Assembly (NCBI GenBank): GCA_003427395.1 | Contig: BFEA01000088.1 | Span: 2,927,543 to 2,948,277, forward strand | Direction of reading: 5' to 3' | From: Chara braunii | Taxonomy: Eukaryota > Streptophyta > Charophyceae > Charales > Characeae | Length of the DNA: 20,735 bases | Shown: positions 16,023 to 20,735 of the stretch, in pieces | Position numbering within the stretch: the first letter of the stretch is position 1 | Layout of the letters: every line of letters starts with the position of its first letter | Notes under the pieces: generated by a model | Told to the model about the DNA's origin: nothing | The model's database searches: none | Seen by the model: only the letters and a program-made list of their open reading frames with translations | Position numbers and translations under genes: made by a program

Positions 16023-18280
16023 AGAATTTTGATGTAGGAAAGTGGTATGTCGCTAGCAAAGATGCAAAACCTAATATAAAGACGCCACAACTACAACTAT
16101 CCCCAAGCTGTTGGTCAGACAACCCATAAAACGATGTCTCGAAAAATATTGTAAGCTTGTTCATGTGATATCTTTCGTGACGATTTTGATGATGAAACTC
16201 CATTATGAAAAACGAGGCTGGTAGTTCGAGCATCGAGAGACGGTTAGCGGGATGGAGAGAGTCTACAAGGCGGAATTCACAATTACAACCGTCTATACTA
16301 ATACATGTAAAAGCTCAGTGGTTTCCAAAGTTAAAAGGGATGAGTACTAAACCAATAACACTTTTTTTCCTAACCCACTTCATTCCGTCACAGTAAGCAA
16401 TTTTTATGGACTCGGTGGATGTCAACCTACCGTAAAAAAACATATATAGAACATACGCAGATGAAATGTCATTAGGACTCTCATCTCTAATCTCTTATCT
16501 GAAGATAAAACTCTGTCTCTCATGGTCGTTGTCGACCTGGATGGCTAGCAGGTACAAATTAACGACTTCACGATTCAACCATCCTCTATCATAGACGTTG
16601 ACCATGATGTTTTCTTTTTCACCTTCCAGTCACTCTTGTAAATAACGATGTTATATTTTTCGTTATCTTCACCGCTGCTCACAATTTTTTCAACATGTTG
16701 CATTGTACCTCAATGGGGCGTACCGTCACTAAGCGGATCTGGAACAACGAGTCAAACGCTGCATATAAACACACACGTAAACAACAATGGTATGTCCAAA
16801 ACTTTCATACAAGTGGTGCCTTTATGAGAATTGAGACAAGAAATGAACACGGGTTCATGATGGTGCTTGCTTGTCTATTTTGTTGTCACTGCTGCTTTCT
16901 ACAATAGATACAATGCAATATTCGTGATGCAATTGCTTCCCGTGTTTGATGCCTATTCCCACAACTTGAAACATCTTTAGGCCAGCTGGCTTCACAAACA
17001 AGATCCACGTGTTTGGAGCGTTTTCTAATTTTTTGGGGCGATAATGGCAGCGTTGACAAAGCTTGCAAGCCACAACAAATAACATTATGTCATTGTTCCT
17101 TTGTAAGGCGCTTTCCACAATCTCTTATGCAGACTTGCACATTGATCAACGTAGAGACCACAATCTTGACTGAAAGTGACAAGTAATATGAGTTGACGTT
17201 CACTTAAACAATATGAATGCAAATGAACATTATTAGCAACAAAGCATTATTAACCAATCTCTTTCTTCATGTTACTGATACATACATGCTACAAACACAC
17301 AGTATATGAATGCAAATGAACATGAAATGAGTTTAACAAAGTCTACCAAATAAAATGATTATTTCACACTTTACACACAATACTACACATATGTTCCCTA
17401 AGTGAGGTAAGTGCTCACCTCGGCGACTAACAGCCATATTCCCTTCAACATGGTCTTGTATCACACCTCCGAGTCTCATATAGTTTTATGTGACAGGGGA
17501 TTCTTCGATGGTTATGACGACTTCAACAAGTGTGGTTAAGTGTTGTACATAATTTAGAAGTTTTTTCTTTTTGGTTTTCTCCACATGCATATGTTGCTTT
17601 GGCGTAGTTAATACAATATGTTCTTCGTCCTATTTTACGTCTGGTACTTGGATTGTTAGTTTTCCTACGAGGCCCTTTTAAGCGTCACTTTTTCCCGCGA
17701 TAGACCTTCCTCTTGACTTCTCAAATAACATCGGACTTCGAAATTCGGTAGGAATTTTCAAGTCCCCTCTGAGTGTTTCTTCATCCAATTAAATATTAGG
17801 CTCGACCTGTGCTTCCAACTTCCCCCGAACACGACGTCCTCCATTGATATCCTAAGTCGCGTCTAACTTTCCAACCCACAGATGATAATATTAATTGACT
17901 CTCATACGTGGTCATGCGGGCAACCAATACTGGTCTTCTCGTTAACTGGGAAGACGCTTGCTCCTCTAGTATCACACCATATGATATTTTTTATAGTGAC
18001 ATATATGATTGTTGGGCTGACACTATGTCCACCTTCAAGTTCACGTCGATCAACTTATCCTTCTCCAGTCAAGGACAGTTTCATCTGTTGCAAACTACCA
18101 ACATCGGTCACGGTATGTCCTCCAACAGGACCACCACCTCCTTTATGTTGTCAATGCGGTTGCCCTTCTATCATATGCCTTGTTGGTTGACTAACACTAG
18201 ACATTTGTGACGTCCCTCCATCTTCACCACTCCCGCTTTTATGATATCCTCGCTCACCACCACTTGGCGGTCGAGATCAA
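16023..18280. other. Gene-less AT-rich stretch
   Basis: Open frames of 60-102 codons occur on both strands (for example 17882-18190, 17908-18210 and the minus frame 16855-17118). They overlap, lack motifs and have no coding context. The minus frame has a CKLCQRCHY word that looks like part of a zinc ribbon, but nothing around it supports a domain. No RNA gene or element end is recognised. Confidence 0.4.
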
Positions 18281-18446
18281 TCTCCACTTGCGCCATTGCT
18301 GGGGCCTTATCCTTTCCCCTTTCGAGCTCATCGTCTTCTTCAAGATACCAGTTGTATGACCCCTCTCCACTTGCACCATTGTTGGGGTCTTATCATTTTT
18401 CCCCTCCGAGCTCATCGCCCTCTTCGAGATGTCAGTTGTATCTATG
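18281..18446. repeat. Tandem duplication, 83-bp period
   Basis: TCTCCACTTG begins at 18281 and again at 18364. The two ~83-bp copies share GAGCTCATCG, a TTCTTC/CTCTTCGAGAT block and CAGTTGTAT, with scattered substitutions. Confidence 0.8.
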
Positions 18447-19048
18447 TGTTTCTCTATCATATAACTCTTATAAATACTCGAGGTGCGGCAGTGCTTTGAG
18501 TTGCTTAAAAATCTCCTTTTCTATTGTTGTCAATCTTGATCGAGAAATAACAAGATTTAGTCGAGCAAGCCTCACCCCGATCTGGTCCTCAACATGTCTA
18601 TAAAATTTCGATTGAGGCATACGTCGATGAGAACAAAATGTTCACTCCCCGTCTTGTTTGATGATTTTTGCCAATGAAAGTATTACGGATGCGACACGAT
18701 GTCGTAGCCCCATGTGTCATCATCCACGTCGTATGGTCATCTCGACAAACGATAGGACCCGACAATTAGGCAATGTCCATAAAAATTTTATCTCCAATCT
18801 CATATTCCAGAGCCTCTGGAGGTGGAGGCTCTTGTGCGGTTTGATAACGAAATTGACGTTCCAAAGGAGCAGGTTTTTGTGCAAATGCTGACAAATTCGT
18901 CAACAACTTAGGGGAGCTTTGAACACTGAATAAAGTTTTCAAGGACAACGTTTGACTAGACATCAATCCTCCAAATGAAAACACTTTTATTGTTAAAGTG
19001 GTTGTAATGCCGAGAAGGGTATTCAATTGGAGCGTCTTTTGTTTTTTA
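18447..19048. other. Gene-less stretch
   Basis: A minus-strand open frame of 86 codons (18766-19026) contains PPPPEALEYEIGDKI but has no recognisable family and stops on both sides. I see nothing else that can be supported. Confidence 0.4.
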
Positions 19049-19504
19049 GAGAAAACTACAACGCAATTAGATTTACAGTTTGTAATTGCATTTCAAACTG
19101 CGTTTTAGCAGTTTACTCATGCCCCGAGTTTCAAATGCAGTTGAAACTCGGGTTGACCGTTTTTAGCAGTTTAGTCAGGCACGTGACCCCTTTTTTTATC
19201 CCCCCCGTTGAGTGGAGGGGCCACGGGCGAGATGTCTTGGCCAAGCTCGAGGAAAAAAAAAGAAGAAAAAAACATCTCATTGTGTGGCGGGCCATGGCCA
19301 AGATATCTCGGCCACGTCTGAGGGGGCGGGAAAAAAAAAAAAAAAAAAAAACGTAAAAAAAAGGGGCCACGTGCCTGACGGAACTGTTAAAATGAGCCAG
19401 TCTAAGTTTCAACTGCATTTGAAACTCGGACCCTGACTAAACTGTTAAAACGCAGTTTAAAATGCAATTACAAACTGCTTTCGTGACTGTGTCGTAGTTA
19501 CCCC
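19049..19504. mobile_element. Foldback (long terminal inverted repeat) element 1
   Basis: The left arm (19049 to about 19205) and the right arm (about 19360-19504) are imperfect reverse complements. Both, read inward, give a GTAACTAC-like end, then CAGTTTGTAATTGCATTT, AAACTGCGTTTTA, CGAGTTTCAAATGCAGTTGA and GTCAGGCACGTG. The ~155-bp middle is built from a second inverted pair around GGCCA(A)GA-ATCTCG-GCC words and A-runs. It has no coding capacity. Structurally it is a MITE or foldback relative of a cut-and-paste DNA transposon. The T-rich flanks on both sides may hide a target duplication. Confidence 0.85.
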
Positions 19505-19524
19505 TTTTTTTTCCCCCTCTCAAT

Positions 19525-19660
19525 TTCACCTTTTACTATCTATGTACCACTGCTCGTAAGCCTATACAGGGGACCCTTGGGATGCATGTTGCCCCCTGGC
19601 CTAATCGGTGGTGGTCAGGGAATAGTGTGAGGCTGCTGGTGTGGGGGATCGACTAACGCA
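19525..19660 (+). repeat. Dispersed repeat, copy A (possible SINE-like)
   Basis: This shares with 20205-20400 the ordered words CTAAG/GTAAGCCTAT, GGGGACCC, CATGTTGCCC, a CCTAAT-GGT-AGGG segment and GGTGTGGGGG(A)TC. The CTAAT..GGT.AGGG and GGGGATCGACT words resemble pol III A and B boxes in spacing but match the consensus poorly. It sits between the two foldback elements. Confidence 0.5.
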
Positions 19661-19708
19661 GAGACCAAGGACTTCGCCAGTAGCTGCACCTTTTGATCTA
19701 TTTTTTTA

Positions 19709-19891
19709 GGGTAACTTCGGCGCAGTCACGAAAACAGTTTGTAATTGCACTTCAGGCAATCTCGCGAATACAACACACCCCCATGTGACCCCACCGAACC
19801 CGAAACGTAGGTCATATACATTTAGCATTACCGGCCCTTTTGCCTCAAGTGCAATTACAAACTCAAACCCTGACTGCGCCGTAGTTTTCTC
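19709..19891. mobile_element. Foldback element 2 (short relative of element 1)
   Basis: The left arm 19709-19757 (GGGTAACTTCGGCGCAGTCA, then AGTTTGTAATTGCACTTC) and the right arm 19841-19891 are reverse complements with few mismatches. The ends, GTAACT-CG-CGCAGTCACGAAA and AGTTTGTAATTGCA, match those of element 1, so both belong to one family. The ~80-bp middle is unrelated to that of element 1 and non-coding. The flanks are again T-rich. Confidence 0.8.
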
Positions 19892-20064
19892 TACTTTTTT
19901 TCACCCCAAATCGAGTAGCAGCAGTGGCTGTGGCCAACACTCCCCCCCCCACTACACACAGCCCACTCACGCTCACAGTCACACCCGTGTTGGTCATAGA
20001 CCCTACTAAGACCGATTAGGGGTATCAAGCGGACTATCACAGTCGGTTGGCTCTACGTGCGCCG

Positions 20065-20140
20065 CAGGCCGGTCATTGGGCTCCAACCCACAAACTCCTG
20101 AATGCCACTTGCGTGCCTAACCAACTGAGCTAGGCTGCTG
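20065..20140 (-). ncRNA. tRNA-like sequence (pseudogene or SINE head)
   Basis: On the minus strand TAGCTCAGTTGG (20132-20121) is a good pol III A-box at tRNA positions 8-19, and GGGTTGGAGCC (20089-20079) is a degenerate B-box 31 bases downstream, a normal spacing. The acceptor arms do not pair, and no clean anticodon stem forms, so it is not a functional tRNA gene. It may be a decayed tRNA gene or the head of a tRNA-derived SINE. The poly-A on the minus strand lies upstream of it, not downstream, so it is not that SINE's tail. Confidence 0.45.
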
Positions 20141-20150
20141 GATTTCAAGA

Positions 20151-20173
20151 TTTTTTTTTTTTTTTTTTTTTTT
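20151..20173. repeat. Poly-T tract (23 T)
   Basis: Twenty-three consecutive T between the tRNA-like sequence and repeat copy B. Confidence 0.9.
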
Positions 20174-20204
20174 AATTTTATTGGGGTGATCACAACTGTC
20201 TATA

Positions 20205-20400
20205 TTCTTCTCTCAACTTCTGTTTGTTTACCTTCCACTACCTACTCCTAAGACTATCTAGAGGGGACCCCTGCAAGCATAGTTTTCCTCTCTCTGTGAA
20301 GGGGAGATTTCATGTTGCCCGTTGCCCCTAATGGTTAGGGTATAGGGTTGGGGGCGCTAGTGGGGGTCTGATTTGTCTGCTCGTCTTCAAGGCTACGTTT
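20205..20400 (+). repeat. Dispersed repeat, copy B (possible SINE-like)
   Basis: This is the same family as 19525-19660. It carries about 38 extra bases (AGTTTTCCTCTCTCTGTGAA and following) between the GGGGACCCCTG and CATGTTGCCC words. CTAATGGTTAGGGTATAGG resembles the A-box region of tRNA-Glu-like heads. The B-box candidate GGGGGTCTGAT is weak. Confidence 0.5.
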
Positions 20401-20435
20401 TTATTCATTCAAATTCAATAGGGAAAATTTGTCTG

Positions 20436-20535
20436 GCGCCCCTGCAATTTGCGTTATTTCTTGTCGCGCCCCTCCGACGACTGATTTACCCTATCGCGCC
20501 CCTGGGCCAAAAAATATTTTATGCAGGCCCCTGTC
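20436..20535. repeat. 30-bp phased repeat headed by GCGCCCCT
   Basis: GCGCCCCT occurs at 20436, 20466 and 20496, exactly 30 bp apart, and AGGCCCCT follows at 20525. Only the first eight bases and the T-rich tail of each unit are conserved; the rest varies. No frame remains open through it on the plus strand. Confidence 0.7.
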
Positions 20536-20697
20536 GGTAGTGACCACAACTTTCCAAGACGCCCTCCTTGGACTGACGGTCGGGCCCTGTGCCATATGCC
20601 CTCATGACGGGCAGCCATCTTTCTGCAATGCCCCCGCAGCCGTGAGGCACCACAAATTCGCATTTCCATCGGCCCTGTGCTATATTGTCCTCTTCCC

Positions 20698-20702
<5 letters not shown>

Positions 20703-20735
<33 letters not shown>
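20703..20735. repeat. (GT)n microsatellite at the window edge
   Basis: An uninterrupted GT repeat of at least 16 units runs off the end of the window. Confidence 0.95.

Noticed and set aside
16855-17118. Possible zinc-finger transposase fragment on the minus strand (CKLCQRCHY)
   Set aside because: Only a few Cys residues, no further motif, and stops close on both sides.
17882-18210. Two overlapping ~100-codon plus-strand frames
   Set aside because: No recognised motif, they overlap in different frames, and no coding context.
20065-20140. Functional tRNA gene
   Set aside because: The A-box is good but acceptor and anticodon stems do not form and the B-box is degenerate.
20454-20702. Minus-strand 82-codon frame
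   Set aside because: It crosses the 30-bp phased repeat and is Arg/Gly-rich without a motif.

Overview
The window looks like repeat-rich nuclear DNA of a plant. The evidence is a decayed chromodomain-type Ty3/gypsy retrotransposon, plant-style foldback/MITE elements, long microsatellites, A/T homopolymers and a tRNA-Arg-type primer-binding site. A streptophyte such as a bryophyte, lycophyte or charophyte alga is possible, but nothing visible fixes the species. I found no intact host protein-coding gene. Most open frames are short, overlap on several frames, or are low-complexity.

Layout. 1-860: poly-G, a TG/A/GA microsatellite, poly-A and a 45-bp minisatellite. 861-2086: nothing recognised. 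2087-5500: GC-rich non-coding DNA with an unusual density of perfect inverted repeats, especially 3455-3912 and 4978-5004. 5763-6590: an array of ten short hairpins that share a TAAGAT loop core but have different, mutually compensating stems. 6895-7214: three ~124-bp degenerate tandem units, ending in a putative LTR end (7214) and a tRNA-Arg-like primer-binding site (7217 onward). 7235-9700: decayed non-coding DNA with a nested cruciform and one unrecognised minus-strand open frame (8793-9422). 9863-15237: a 5'-truncated, multiply broken Ty3/gypsy chromovirus on the plus strand, in the order Gag zinc knuckle, protease, reverse transcriptase, RNase H, integrase, chromodomain relic, 48-bp minisatellite, polypurine tract, 3' LTR. 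A ~490-bp AT-rich foldback element sits between RNase H and integrase. 15238-19048: AT-rich DNA with two tandem duplications and no recognised gene. 19049-20735: a cluster of small elements. It holds two foldback elements sharing terminal repeats, a pair of related dispersed repeats with weak tRNA-like boxes, a minus-strand tRNA-like sequence, a 30-bp phased GCGCCCCT repeat and a terminal GT microsatellite.

How the parts relate. The genes recognised are all retrotransposon domains in the standard chromovirus order, and all are inactivated by stops, frameshifts, deletions and lost catalytic residues. The most distinctive object is the hairpin array at 5763-6590. Its units differ mainly by transitions that keep both strands of each stem paired. 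That suggests selection on a folded RNA (or single-stranded DNA) rather than on a protein. It lies about 0.6 kb upstream of the putative LTR end, so one hypothesis is a structured leader or packaging region of a long-LTR (Tat/Ogre-like) element. This is inference.
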